DNA of 8,730 nucleotides from Bacteroidales bacterium (GCA_023227645.1 JALNVJ010000057.1:1-8730); one strand, 5' to 3'; shown: positions 1 through 7,479, counted from the first letter of the stretch. A program made the numbers and translations. Notes: generated from the sequence alone by a model not told the origin.

Positions 1-96
1 TCATATTTGCAAATCCCCGTAGCTTTTCGCAGCTTATCACGTCCTTCTTCGCCTCTGAGAGCCACAGGCATCCCCCGTACGCTCTAATTCTCTTTC
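1..96 (-). rRNA. 23S ribosomal RNA, 5' end (partial)
   Basis: Read on the minus strand, this stretch matches the universally conserved start of bacterial 23S rRNA. GCGTAC lies at 82-77, followed by GGATGCC, then CTCAGAGGCGAAGAAGGACG and GATAAGCTGCG, as in helices near the 5' end of domain I. The mature 5' end is placed near base 96 because in E. coli the GCGTAC block starts about 14 bases into the molecule. Only about 96 bases are visible and the gene runs off the left edge, so I cannot tell whether it is complete. The expected 16S rRNA and Ile/Ala tRNAs are not upstream; rpmA is there instead. Compared with the usual GATGCC-(5 bases)-TCTCAGAGGC spacing as I recall it, there appears to be one extra base (TGTGGC). 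Confidence 0.88.
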
Positions 97-122
97 TCTC
101 GTTTCTCTCTTGTATGTCCTTT

Positions 123-134
123 ATGTCAAAGATC
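123..134 (-). promoter_or_regulatory. boxA-like antitermination element in the pre-23S leader
   Basis: The minus strand reads GATCTTTGACAT here, about 27 bases before the inferred 23S 5' end. It resembles the boxA element of rRNA leaders and spacers (E. coli TGCTCTTTAACA, with a TTCTTTGACA form in Bacteroidota), which loads Nus factors for antitermination. Between it and the 23S start (about 84-111) is a purine-rich GA tract on the RNA strand, as expected for one side of a pre-23S processing stem, although the pairing 3' flank is outside the window. The call rests on motif similarity and position. Confidence 0.45.
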
Positions 135-167
135 TATTCGCTTGCCTAATAAAGGCTTGCTTATTGA

Positions 168-194
168 TGACTTATCGTTTAAAACAATAAGTCA
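168..194 (-). terminator. stem-loop between rpmA and the 23S leader, possible weak terminator
   Basis: On the minus strand TGACTTATTG (194-185) pairs with CGATAAGTCA (177-168), giving a 10-bp stem with one G-U pair and a 7-base loop. It starts 21 bases past the rpmA stop. A shorter GCCT/AGGC hairpin follows at 156-144. Neither is followed by a U-run, so intrinsic termination would be weak. It could instead be a processing or 3'-stabilising structure between the ribosomal protein mRNA and the rRNA. Confidence 0.35.
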
Positions 195-215
195 ATTATC
201 ATTTAAAAATTATTG

Positions 216-473
216 TTATGCAATTGGCTTTATAGATACGTATGATTTATCGTTTCTACGTTTTTTGAATTCAACAACACCATCAACTAACGCAAATAAT
301 GTATGATCTTTTCCAATTCCTACATTGTTGCCAGGGTTGTGAACTGTTCCTCTTTGGCGAATTATAATGTTTCCAGCTATACAAGCTTGTCCACCAAATA
401 TCTTAACACCTAAACGTTTACTTTGCGATTCACGTCCGTTATTTGAACTACCGACACCTTTTTTGTGAGCCAT
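216..473 (-). CDS. rpmA: 50S ribosomal protein bL27
   Basis: This is the 85-residue large-subunit protein bL27, whose N-terminal tail reaches the peptidyl transferase centre and contacts tRNA. The sequence starts MAHKKGVGSSNNGRESQSKR, the hallmark bL27 N-terminus, with the processed-type HKKG right after Met. There is no Firmicutes-type cleavable extension, so the start is secure. The core GVKIFGGQ, GNIIIRQRGT and the glycine-rich GIGKDHTLFAL block (about residues 52-62) are all present and the length is normal. It lies 42 bases downstream of rplU on the same strand, the usual rplU-rpmA order, and has no promoter motif of its own. It should be co-transcribed from the promoter at 865-894. No Shine-Dalgarno is seen, as is usual in Bacteroidota. 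Confidence 0.97.
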   Translation of the reverse strand: MAHKKGVGSSNNGRESQSKRLGVKIFGGQACIAGNIIIRQRGTVHNPGNNVGIGKDHTLFALVDGVVEFKKRRNDKSYVSIKPIA

Positions 474-515
474 AATATATCTTCTTTACTTGTTAATGTA
501 CTAATTAAATCTTTA

Positions 516-824
516 TTACAAAATTTCTGTTACTTGAATTTGTGATAAATATTGACGATGACCATTCATTTTTTGGTATCCTTTTCTTCTTTTCTTCTTG
601 AAAACAAGAACTTTGTCTCCTTTTAAATGTTTTAATACAGTTGCTTTAACTGAAGCTCCGTCAATTTTAGGTGTACCAATGGTTATCTCCCCATCAGAGT
701 CCTTTAGCATCACGGTGTCAAAACTTAATTGAGCTCCTTCTTCTGCTTGAAGACGATGAACAAAAATCTTTTGATCTTTCTTAACCTTGAATTGCTGTCC
801 TGCGATTTCTACTATTACGTACAT
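516..824 (-). CDS. rplU: 50S ribosomal protein bL21
   Basis: This is the 102-residue protein bL21, which binds 23S rRNA domain I in the large subunit. The family start MYVIVEIAGQQFKV (normally YAVI..GGKQY.V) is followed by a beta-rich body. The diagnostic basic C-terminal motif KKRRKGYQKMNGHRQ, the rRNA-contacting loop, lies at about residues 76-90. Length and start agree with the family. It is the first gene of the rplU-rpmA transcription unit, with a roughly 35-base leader after the predicted start site. The AT-rich sequence before the ATG holds no Shine-Dalgarno motif. Confidence 0.97.
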   Translation of the reverse strand: MYVIVEIAGQQFKVKKDQKIFVHRLQAEEGAQLSFDTVMLKDSDGEITIGTPKIDGASVKATVLKHLKGDKVLVFKKKRRKGYQKMNGHRQYLSQIQVTEIL

Positions 825-864
825 TTCTTGTATTTTTGTATTTTTTCCCTCTCAATTGGGGGTG

Positions 865-894
865 CAAAGATACTAAGTTTTTATTCATTACCAA
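865..894 (-). promoter_or_regulatory. Bacteroidota sigma-ABfr promoter of rplU-rpmA
   Basis: On the minus strand TATCTTTG (872-865) matches the Bacteroidota -7 consensus TAnnTTTG. TTG (894-892) lies 19 bases upstream, the normal spacing for the -33 element. Transcription would start near base 859, giving about 35 bases of leader before rplU. This is the best-formed promoter in the window. Confidence 0.8.
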
Positions 895-1173
895 AAATAG
901 TTGGTATAATTTTTACTTTTTTTCTTGGAATAATTCTTCCCATTGCTCAATACGCATAATAAATAGTTGATTTGAAAGAATTTAAATAGTGATAGTTTTT
1001 TATTGTTTCTTATTGAATAAACTTGTTTGTTTTTCTTGTTGATGATCGTTCTTAGAATATATAGTTAATTAAATGCTTAATCGAACTAAATAATTACACC
1101 AAAGAATGAGGATATAGCCAAAGAATGAAAATGATAAGATTTATAATATGTTATATTTAAGAATTTAATTTAT
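895..1173. other. divergent intergenic region between rplU and the kinase gene
   Basis: This AT-rich stretch separates the rplU promoter (leftward) from the kinase promoter (rightward). The small open frames crossing it show no protein-like composition or recognisable family. Apart from the tandem 11-bp repeat at 1099-1128, I see no RNA gene, riboswitch or terminator in it. Confidence 0.6.
1099..1128 (+). repeat. tandem 11-bp direct repeat upstream of the kinase promoter
   Basis: CCAAAGAATGA occurs exactly at 1099-1109 and at 1118-1128, 19 bases apart (about two helical turns), so both copies face nearly the same side of the DNA. The repeat ends about 60 bases before the expected kinase transcription start. 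It could be a paired activator or repressor site; no regulator is identified. Confidence 0.5.
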
Positions 1174-1181
1174 TATCTTTG
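1174..1181 (+). promoter_or_regulatory. -7 box of the kinase gene promoter
   Basis: TATCTTTG fits TAnnTTTG and is followed by GC, as at many Bacteroidota promoters. The -33 element is imperfect (TTA at 1151-1153, 20 bases upstream). The predicted start near 1187 leaves a leader of only about 15 bases. The weak -33 suggests help from an activator, possibly through the repeat at 1099-1128. Confidence 0.6.
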
Positions 1182-1201
1182 CTGAAATTATTTTATTTAG
1201 G

Positions 1202-4200
1202 ATGAGTAATAAAGGATTTGAGTTTAAAACATTTAATAAGTTTAAGTATTTAGGGATATCTATTGTTGTTATTTCATTTCTATTGTTATTGTTTTTTGAA
1301 TCAGAAAAAAGCTCTAATGATAATATTGCGAATGAAATCCAGTCTGAACTTAATATTGAATATAGTAACATCAAAGACTCAGGAGAGAGGTTTGTATATT
1401 ATAAGAATAGTCTTGTCTCATGGTCAAGTAATGATATTCCTCTCCCGCGTGTTTATTCTGATAATCTCAATAATAATGTATTAAGACTTTCAAACGGTTA
1501 TTATTTGCTTAAGAATGAAAAGAATGGAGATTCTATAGTTTTATATTTATCACTAATCAAAAAGGGATATTCTATAAATAACAATTATTTAAGGGATAAC
1601 TTTAATCCTAGCTTCAATTTAGTAGGTAAAGAGCAAGTCAAATTATCTTTCCAAAAGAGCAAATATCCTTTGTTGATAAATAATAAGATAATTGCCTTTT
1701 TAGATTTTTCTAATTATTATCCAGAATCAAACTCATTTATTAGTTATCTTTTATCATTTCTTTACTTTATTATTATATTTTTTTTCTCTAAATTTATTTC
1801 AACCCTATTAACGAAGATAGTTCATATAAATAACTTTATTCGGTTTGTGTTTTTATTTATTTCTTTTTCTATTATTTATATAGCACTTCACTATCTTCAA
1901 ATATCATATTTATTCAATAATTCAGATTTCTTTTCTCCAATAAGCAATACGTATGTCTATGTTAATAGTATTGGAGAATTATTATTGCTTCAAATACTAA
2001 TATTTGTTTTTATCTCAAATATAAAACTTGGTTTAGCTAATAAAGTTAAATCCCTATCATTGGTATTGCTAATAACTGCTTTTTGGCTTTATTTATTTAT
2101 TATTGACCTCCTTCTTAATTCGTATCAAAAAACGATCTCGTTAGCTGATATAATTAATCTTGATATTCCTGTTCTTATTGTCCTCTTTCAAATAATGTTA
2201 GGTAGTTATACTTTTTATTTATCAATAAAAAGAATTTTCTTTGAAATTGATAAAAATAGCAGAAATGGGAGGTTAGATTTATTATTTTTATTGATAGTTA
2301 GCATTGTGTCTTCTTCAGTTTTATTTAATAGTTTATATCTTATTTCATTATTTATTTTGGGTATATCCTTCTATATATTGTTGATAGTTGTGATGAATGA
2401 ATTATCGGCAAAAAATAAATTATCATCAATTCTTTATATAGTTTTAGTTCTTGTTTTGTTCTCTCTAATAAATGGGATACTTATTTATAATAATAGTAAT
2501 AATAAAGAAAGAAATTATATTGAAGAAGGATTAAGAGATATGTCAAAAGACGATGATAAGAGGGCGGAAGCAATATTGCTTAAAATTGAAAAATCAATAT
2601 TGCAAGATAATCAATTCCAGTTAAATCTTATTAAAGAATCAAACGAGGAGGTTGAAGAGTATATAACAAATACTTATTTAAACGAATTAAATAAATTTTA
2701 TAGTACAGAAATCTTAATATGTTATTCTGATGAGCTATTGCTTATTCATTCAATAGGGAAACCCATAAACAGTAAAGAATATATTTATTCAAGGCTCTCA
2801 AATTCAATAAATGTAGGGAAGAGTAAATCGATTTTTAAGGAGAGTAAAGGTTTAACAGAAAAGGTGTATTTAGCATATTTTGAAATAAAAGAAGAAAAGA
2901 AAACTAAGATTATTTTTATTGACTGTGTTAGAAAGAAGGCATCAAAGGAAATGGGATATCCTGATTTGTTAATTAGCGAAGAGTTAAAGGAGGATGAGCT
3001 ACGTGTAGATTTAAATCATTATGGTGTTTATCAAAATAATAAATTAGTTTTACAAGTTGGAAATTACAATTACCCATCAATTCTTACCCATAAAACTAAC
3101 TCTTGGTATCATTTAAATGGTTTTTCTCATTATACAATTAAAAAAGAGAAAAGTAATTCAGTTTGGATCGCAAGTATAAAAGACGAAACCCTATCTGATA
3201 AATTGTCCTTACCATCATATTTATTCCTTATTTCTTCAATAATAATATTGATCTTGCAAATAATAATAAATCCCAAAAGGCTTCTTTCAATTAAGAATAT
3301 AACCCTGAGCAATAGTTTGCAGATAACCCTAATAGGAATTTTTTTAATTTCATTTATTGTTTTTGGGAGTATGTCGGTTAAATACTTCAATAAGTTAACC
3401 TATAATACAAATAAAGATATATTATTAGAGAAGACTCAGTCGATATCTTATTCTTTAGAAAACTTCTTTGAAAATGACAATATTCAATCAGATGATATTT
3501 ATTATAAATTAGTAGAACTCTCTAATACATTTCTAACAGATATTAATATTTTTGATAGAAATGGGTTCTTGTTAAATACATCTCGCCCAAAAGTTTTTTC
3601 TCAAGGAATAATTAGTAAATTTATTAATCCAAAAGCATTAAATCTACTTAACACAAGCTCTACTCCATTAATATATCAGGAAGAAAGAATTGGGAATAGA
3701 GATTATAGTGCTTCCTATATGCCAATTGAAACAGAAGATGGAACTATTGGTTATTTACATATCCCATATATAATCCAACAAAAGAAAATTGAAGATAAGA
3801 TTCTTGAATTTGTTTCTGCTTATATAAACGTATATATTCTATGGATAACCTTAGCTTTAATAATATCAATACTTCTTTCTAATTTTATTACTAGACCATT
3901 ACGACAACTACAGGAAAGGTTGAAAGGAATTAAATTAAATCAAAGAAATGAAAAAATTCAATGGTCGAGACAAGATGAATTAGGGGATTTGATTTTTTCT
4001 TATAACTCTATGGTTGATCAATTAGAAGAGAGTACGGAATTATTGAAAAAAGAAGAGAGAGAAGGTGCTTGGAAGGAAATGGCAAAGCAAGTTGCACATG
4101 ATATAAAAAATCCTTTAACCCCAATGAAGCTTTCCATTCAACAGCTTCAACGACTCCAAAATACCGATATAGTTAAATTTCATGAAAGATTTCAAGAACT

Positions 4201-4732
4201 TTCGCCTGCATTAATTGAACAAATCAATACCCTCGCTAAAATTGCTTCAGAGTTTTCTGATTATTCCAAAGACAAAAGAAGTCTCAATGAAATAACTGAT
4301 ATATCGGAATGCATAAGAACAGCTATAGAAGTTTTTGAAAATCAAGAAAATATTACCATAAAGTATATTAGTGAATTAAAAAATAATATTTTAGTTTTAG
4401 GGGAGAAACAACAATATATTAGAATCTTCAATAATTTAATAAAGAATGCAGTTCAAGCACTTTATGGTAAAAAAGAAGGGATAATAGAAATCGTGCTCAA
4501 AGAAGAAAATCAAGTATGTATTATCTCTATAATTGATAATGGTTATGGCATTTCAAAAGAAAACCAATCAATGATATTTTCTTCCCAATTTACAACCAAG
4601 GTAGATGGAAGCGGCTTAGGTCTTTCTATTGTAAAAAACATAATTGAGATAGTGGGAGGGAAGATTGACTTTGTATCGGAAGAGGGTCAAGGAAGTAAAT
4701 TTAATATTAGCTTACCTATATGGAAACCTTAA
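1202..4732 (+). CDS. large NtrY-like membrane sensor histidine kinase
   Basis: This is a 1176-residue sensor kinase of the two-component type. One N-terminal membrane segment (about 17-33) is followed by an extracytoplasmic stretch to about 180. A bundle of roughly eight hydrophobic segments spans about 181-430, then a soluble region 431-668, two segments (669-689 and 705-727), a Cache/PAS-like extracytoplasmic domain (about 730-872), a last segment (875-896) and a HAMP domain (about 897-948, starting TRPLRQL). The H-box VAHDIKNPLTP contains phospho-acceptor His966 and is the NtrY wording. The N-box has Asn1078 and Asn1082, G1 is DNGYGIS (Asp1112), the F-box is IFSSQFTTK and G2 is GSGLGLS (1136-1142). 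All catalytic motifs are intact. No receiver domain is fused and no response regulator gene is adjacent, so it is an orphan kinase. The signal and partner are unknown. The multi-segment bundle is much longer than in textbook NtrY. Confidence 0.93.
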   Translation: MSNKGFEFKTFNKFKYLGISIVVISFLLLLFFESEKSSNDNIANEIQSELNIEYSNIKDSGERFVYYKNSLVSWSSNDIPLPRVYSDNLNNNVLRLSNGYYLLKNEKNGDSIVLYLSLIKKGYSINNNYLRDNFNPSFNLVGKEQVKLSFQKSKYPLLINNKIIAFLDFSNYYPESNSFISYLLSFLYFIIIFFFSKFISTLLTKIVHINNFIRFVFLFISFSIIYIALHYLQISYLFNNSDFFSPISNTYVYVNSIGELLLLQILIFVFISNIKLGLANKVKSLSLVLLITAFWLYLFIIDLLLNSYQKTISLADIINLDIPVLIVLFQIMLGSYTFYLSIKRIFFEIDKNSRNGRLDLLFLLIVSIVSSSVLFNSLYLISLFILGISFYILLIVVMNELSAKNKLSSILYIVLVLVLFSLINGILIYNNSNNKERNYIEEGLRDMSKDDDKRAEAILLKIEKSILQDNQFQLNLIKESNEEVEEYITNTYLNELNKFYSTEILICYSDELLLIHSIGKPINSKEYIYSRLSNSINVGKSKSIFKESKGLTEKVYLAYFEIKEEKKTKIIFIDCVRKKASKEMGYPDLLISEELKEDELRVDLNHYGVYQNNKLVLQVGNYNYPSILTHKTNSWYHLNGFSHYTIKKEKSNSVWIASIKDETLSDKLSLPSYLFLISSIIILILQIIINPKRLLSIKNITLSNSLQITLIGIFLISFIVFGSMSVKYFNKLTYNTNKDILLEKTQSISYSLENFFENDNIQSDDIYYKLVELSNTFLTDINIFDRNGFLLNTSRPKVFSQGIISKFINPKALNLLNTSSTPLIYQEERIGNRDYSASYMPIETEDGTIGYLHIPYIIQQKKIEDKILEFVSAYINVYILWITLALIISILLSNFITRPLRQLQERLKGIKLNQRNEKIQWSRQDELGDLIFSYNSMVDQLEESTELLKKEEREGAWKEMAKQVAHDIKNPLTPMKLSIQQLQRLQNTDIVKFHERFQELSPALIEQINTLAKIASEFSDYSKDKRSLNEITDISECIRTAIEVFENQENITIKYISELKNNILVLGEKQQYIRIFNNLIKNAVQALYGKKEGIIEIVLKEENQVCIISIIDNGYGISKENQSMIFSSQFTTKVDGSGLGLSIVKNIIEIVGGKIDFVSEEGQGSKFNISLPIWKP

Positions 4733-4743
4733 TTCAATTAAAA

Positions 4744-4760
4744 CGTAATTAATGATTACG
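4744..4760. repeat. perfect 6-bp inverted repeat before the PorE-like gene
   Basis: CGTAAT (4744-4749) and ATTACG (4755-4760) are perfect inverted arms around a 5-base spacer. The dyad is centred about 42 bases before the expected transcription start of the next gene and overlaps its -33 region. No U-run follows, so it is a better candidate operator than terminator for the kinase gene. It is short enough to be chance in AT-rich DNA. Confidence 0.35.
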
Positions 4761-4779
4761 AATATATAAAAAAATATTG

Positions 4780-4787
4780 TACTTTTG
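4780..4787 (+). promoter_or_regulatory. -7 box of the PorE-like gene promoter
   Basis: TACTTTTG matches TAnnTTTG. No clear TTG lies 19-21 bases upstream, where the inverted repeat sits instead. Transcription would begin near 4793, leaving a leader of about 34 bases. This suggests the gene is transcribed at least partly independently of the kinase. Confidence 0.55.
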
Positions 4788-4826
4788 TAGATTATTACTA
4801 TGAAAAATAAGAAATAAATTAAATAT

Positions 4827-7442
4827 ATGAGAATCAAGAGTTTTTTTGTTTTTTTATTAATTAGCATTTCAAGTTTAGGTGCATTTGCTCAAAAACAAAG
4901 CTTAACAGAAAAGGCTGACGAGGCTTTCTTTGCTCAACAATACACAATTGCAGTTGATTTGTATAAGGATGCCTATGCCGATATAAACTTAAATCGTCAA
5001 GAAAGAGACAGGATTTTATTTCAACAAGCTGAATGTTATCGTTATATGGATGATAGGGATCAGGCAATTAAAACCTATCAAAGGCTTGTTAAAGCAAGGT
5101 ATTACACTGCTCAGCCTAAGATATTTCTTCACATGGCTGACTTTCAACGATTCAAAGGAGATTGGGATGAGGCAGAAATAAACTACAAAGAATATTTAAA
5201 ATTAGTTCCTAGTGATGAGCTTGCACAAAGAAGGCTTTCCTCAATTGCTCTTGCTAAAAGTTGGATGCAAAAGCCAACAAAGCATCAAATAAAAAATGAA
5301 AAAAATGTAAATACTGAATGGAATGAATGGTTCCCTAAGTTTTTAAAGCCAGATAATACAGATGAATTAATGTTTACCTCTTCACGTTCCGTAGGAGATG
5401 TAGATGAATTAGATGTTTGGACAGGAGAATTTCTTTCCAATGTCTTTACAACTCAAAAACTTAAAAGTGGAGAATTGTCAGAGGCAAATCCTTTTACAGA
5501 AATTGATGTTAACTCCGACAATGCCAACGAAGGAGAATTAGTAATTCTCAGTAATGGTAAGCTAAAGAATTATTATTTTTCACGTTGTAACATTATACAA
5601 AACAAAGGGCTTAATTGTGCTATCTATAGCCGCCCAATCAAACCAGCAAAAGGAAAAGCAAAGAAAGACAAATCTAAAGAAACAGCTAATAAAGGAGGGG
5701 CTTCTACCCAAGAAACAGTCCAAACATTTGCGAAACTTGATTTAGGAGATACTACCTATAACTACCTTCACCCTGCTGTTTCTTCTAATGAATTAACAAT
5801 ATACTTTTCTTCAAACCGACCTGGAGGACAAGGAGACTATGACCTTTGGAAAGCAACAAGAGAAAATATTAATGAGCCATTTTCAAGTGTAACCAACCTA
5901 GGAAAAAAAATAAACACAGAAGGAAAGGAGCAATTCCCAGCTCTTAGATCTGATACGAGACTATATTATTCTTCTGATGGATTAGCAGGACTTGGAGGGT
6001 ATGACCTATTTTATTCTGAATATAAAAATGATGACTGGACAGAACCGGTTAATTTAAGATACCCAATAAATACTCAATATGATGAAATAGGTATTATTTT
6101 CACTCCTAACGATGATGAGTCAATTGCTGCTGAAGAATCTGGATATTTCTCATCCAATAGAGCAGGTGGAATTGGTGGAGATGATATTTACTCATTCTAT
6201 CGTGCACCTCTGCTTTTCACCATTAAAGGAATAGTAAGAGACGATAAATCAATGCAACTTGTTGAAGGCGCTAAGGTAAAGCTTCTTGGTTCAGATAAAT
6301 CATCAGTTGAAACTCGTACTGATAGAAAAGGCGGATATGAATTTACTGAAAAACAAGTTAAATATAATGTAAAATATACTATTCAGGTTTCTCAGATAGA
6401 TTATATGAACGAGGAAGCAATTGAATCGACAGAGGCACTAACAACAAGTAAGGATATCGTTTGTGATTTTCGCTTAAAACCAATTGCAAAAGAGCCAGTA
6501 GTTCTACCCGAAATTCGTTATGATTTGGCAAAATGGAATTTAAAAGATCAATATCTTGATTCTCTTTCCGATCTATTGGTTGTTTTAGTTAACAATCCTT
6601 ATTATGTTGTTGAACTTCGTTCCCATACAGATATTAGACCTTTCCCTCAAGTGACCAATGACACTCTTTCACAACGTAGGGCAGAGGCTGTTGTAGATTT
6701 TCTTTTTTCAAGAGGAATTGACCGCGAAAGATTAATACCTAAGGGATTTGGTGATAGGATACCACGAACCCTATTAAAAGATACCGAATCTGAATTCAAA
6801 GGTAAAAAATACATATTCCCAAAAGGAGTAACCCTAACAGAAAGCTATATCAACTCCCTTAAAACTTATGAAGAAAAAGAAGCAGCTCATCAATTAAATC
6901 GTCGTTCTGAATTTAGAGTAGTTAGAACAGATTATGTCCCTTCTGAAATGCTTGATAGCCTAGAAGATGCTGCTCTAAATAAGCCAATTGTTGATATGGT
7001 TAAAGGCAATAAACCACTTCCAATAACAAATGTTCCAATAGTTTATTCCGACAGCAATATTAAACTAACGATGATTAATGGAAATAAGTCAATGCTTTAC
7101 ATTATTCTTAATGGAGCTAATGTCCCTGCGGTTTATGACGAAAGATATAAAGATGCAGCTGTAATGGATTGGGATGTAGCAATGAATTTCCTACTAAGTG
7201 GGAGAATAACAAAAGATGATTTTAGAGATAAAGATAAGGCTTTCGACAAAGAAGGTAATATATTAGATGAATCAGTTCTTACTTTCAAAACGGCATATAT
7301 AGGTAAACATAGTGCTGATAAATATGAGGTATTAGTTAAGAAAGGAATGACCGAAAAGATGATAGTAAATAAAAATGGAATTGCAAACTTTGGAAGATTC
7401 CGTTTAGATAAAGCAAAGGCAGAGCTAATTTTTGAGGATTAG
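4827..7442 (+). CDS. PorE-like OmpA-family protein (TPR, PD40, CarboxypepD-reg, OmpA) with protease-like C-terminus
   Basis: An 871-residue exported envelope protein. The signal peptide ends AFA-Q (cleavage after Ala21). TPR-type helices span about 27-145. PD40 propeller strands include LMFTSSR (about 180) and three clear repeats at 311-348, 365-400 and 418-458 (FSSNRPGGQGDYDLW, YSSDGLAGLGGYDLF, FSSNRAGGIGGDDIY), broken by a Lys-rich linker near 272-300. A carboxypeptidase-regulatory-like beta domain follows (464-550), then an OmpA C-terminal domain (about 565-700) with candidate peptidoglycan-binding Asp602 and Arg618 and the NRRSEFR motif at 691-697. A loop insertion makes the gap between these motifs longer than usual. 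The first four modules match PorE of P. gingivalis, which tethers the type IX secretion machinery to peptidoglycan. No lipobox Cys is present, unlike PorE. Residues about 735-871 form an extra retropepsin-like module. Paralogous OmpA/PD40 proteins exist, so T9SS membership is an inference. Confidence 0.9.
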   Translation: MRIKSFFVFLLISISSLGAFAQKQSLTEKADEAFFAQQYTIAVDLYKDAYADINLNRQERDRILFQQAECYRYMDDRDQAIKTYQRLVKARYYTAQPKIFLHMADFQRFKGDWDEAEINYKEYLKLVPSDELAQRRLSSIALAKSWMQKPTKHQIKNEKNVNTEWNEWFPKFLKPDNTDELMFTSSRSVGDVDELDVWTGEFLSNVFTTQKLKSGELSEANPFTEIDVNSDNANEGELVILSNGKLKNYYFSRCNIIQNKGLNCAIYSRPIKPAKGKAKKDKSKETANKGGASTQETVQTFAKLDLGDTTYNYLHPAVSSNELTIYFSSNRPGGQGDYDLWKATRENINEPFSSVTNLGKKINTEGKEQFPALRSDTRLYYSSDGLAGLGGYDLFYSEYKNDDWTEPVNLRYPINTQYDEIGIIFTPNDDESIAAEESGYFSSNRAGGIGGDDIYSFYRAPLLFTIKGIVRDDKSMQLVEGAKVKLLGSDKSSVETRTDRKGGYEFTEKQVKYNVKYTIQVSQIDYMNEEAIESTEALTTSKDIVCDFRLKPIAKEPVVLPEIRYDLAKWNLKDQYLDSLSDLLVVLVNNPYYVVELRSHTDIRPFPQVTNDTLSQRRAEAVVDFLFSRGIDRERLIPKGFGDRIPRTLLKDTESEFKGKKYIFPKGVTLTESYINSLKTYEEKEAAHQLNRRSEFRVVRTDYVPSEMLDSLEDAALNKPIVDMVKGNKPLPITNVPIVYSDSNIKLTMINGNKSMLYIILNGANVPAVYDERYKDAAVMDWDVAMNFLLSGRITKDDFRDKDKAFDKEGNILDESVLTFKTAYIGKHSADKYEVLVKKGMTEKMIVNKNGIANFGRFRLDKAKAELIFED

Positions 7443-7479
7443 ATAATCAAATTTCCTTTTCCGTTATAAAATAAATTTC

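Noticed and set aside
97..215. Possible tRNA or 16S-23S spacer gene between rpmA and the 23S start
   Set aside because: No cloverleaf, T-loop GTTCGA or acceptor pairing could be found; only the boxA-like element and two hairpins are visible.
729..959. Plus-strand open frame of 76 codons overlapping rplU and its promoter
   Set aside because: It runs antisense through the rplU start and the promoter at 865-894, has low-complexity hydrophobic content and matches no family I know.
1165..1374. Minus-strand open frame of 69 codons over the kinase start
   Set aside because: It is antisense to the kinase N-terminus and its promoter, and is explained by the AT-rich composition.
3130..3390. Minus-strand open frame of 86 codons inside the kinase gene
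   Set aside because: It mirrors a hydrophobic membrane-segment region of the kinase; no independent start signals or family features.
4733..4779. Intrinsic terminator for the kinase gene
   Set aside because: The only dyad has 6-bp arms with no T-run behind it, so transcription may read on into the PorE-like gene.
4861..5067. Minus-strand open frame of 68 codons inside the PorE-like gene
   Set aside because: It is a shadow of the TPR-coding region with no promoter or recognisable motif.
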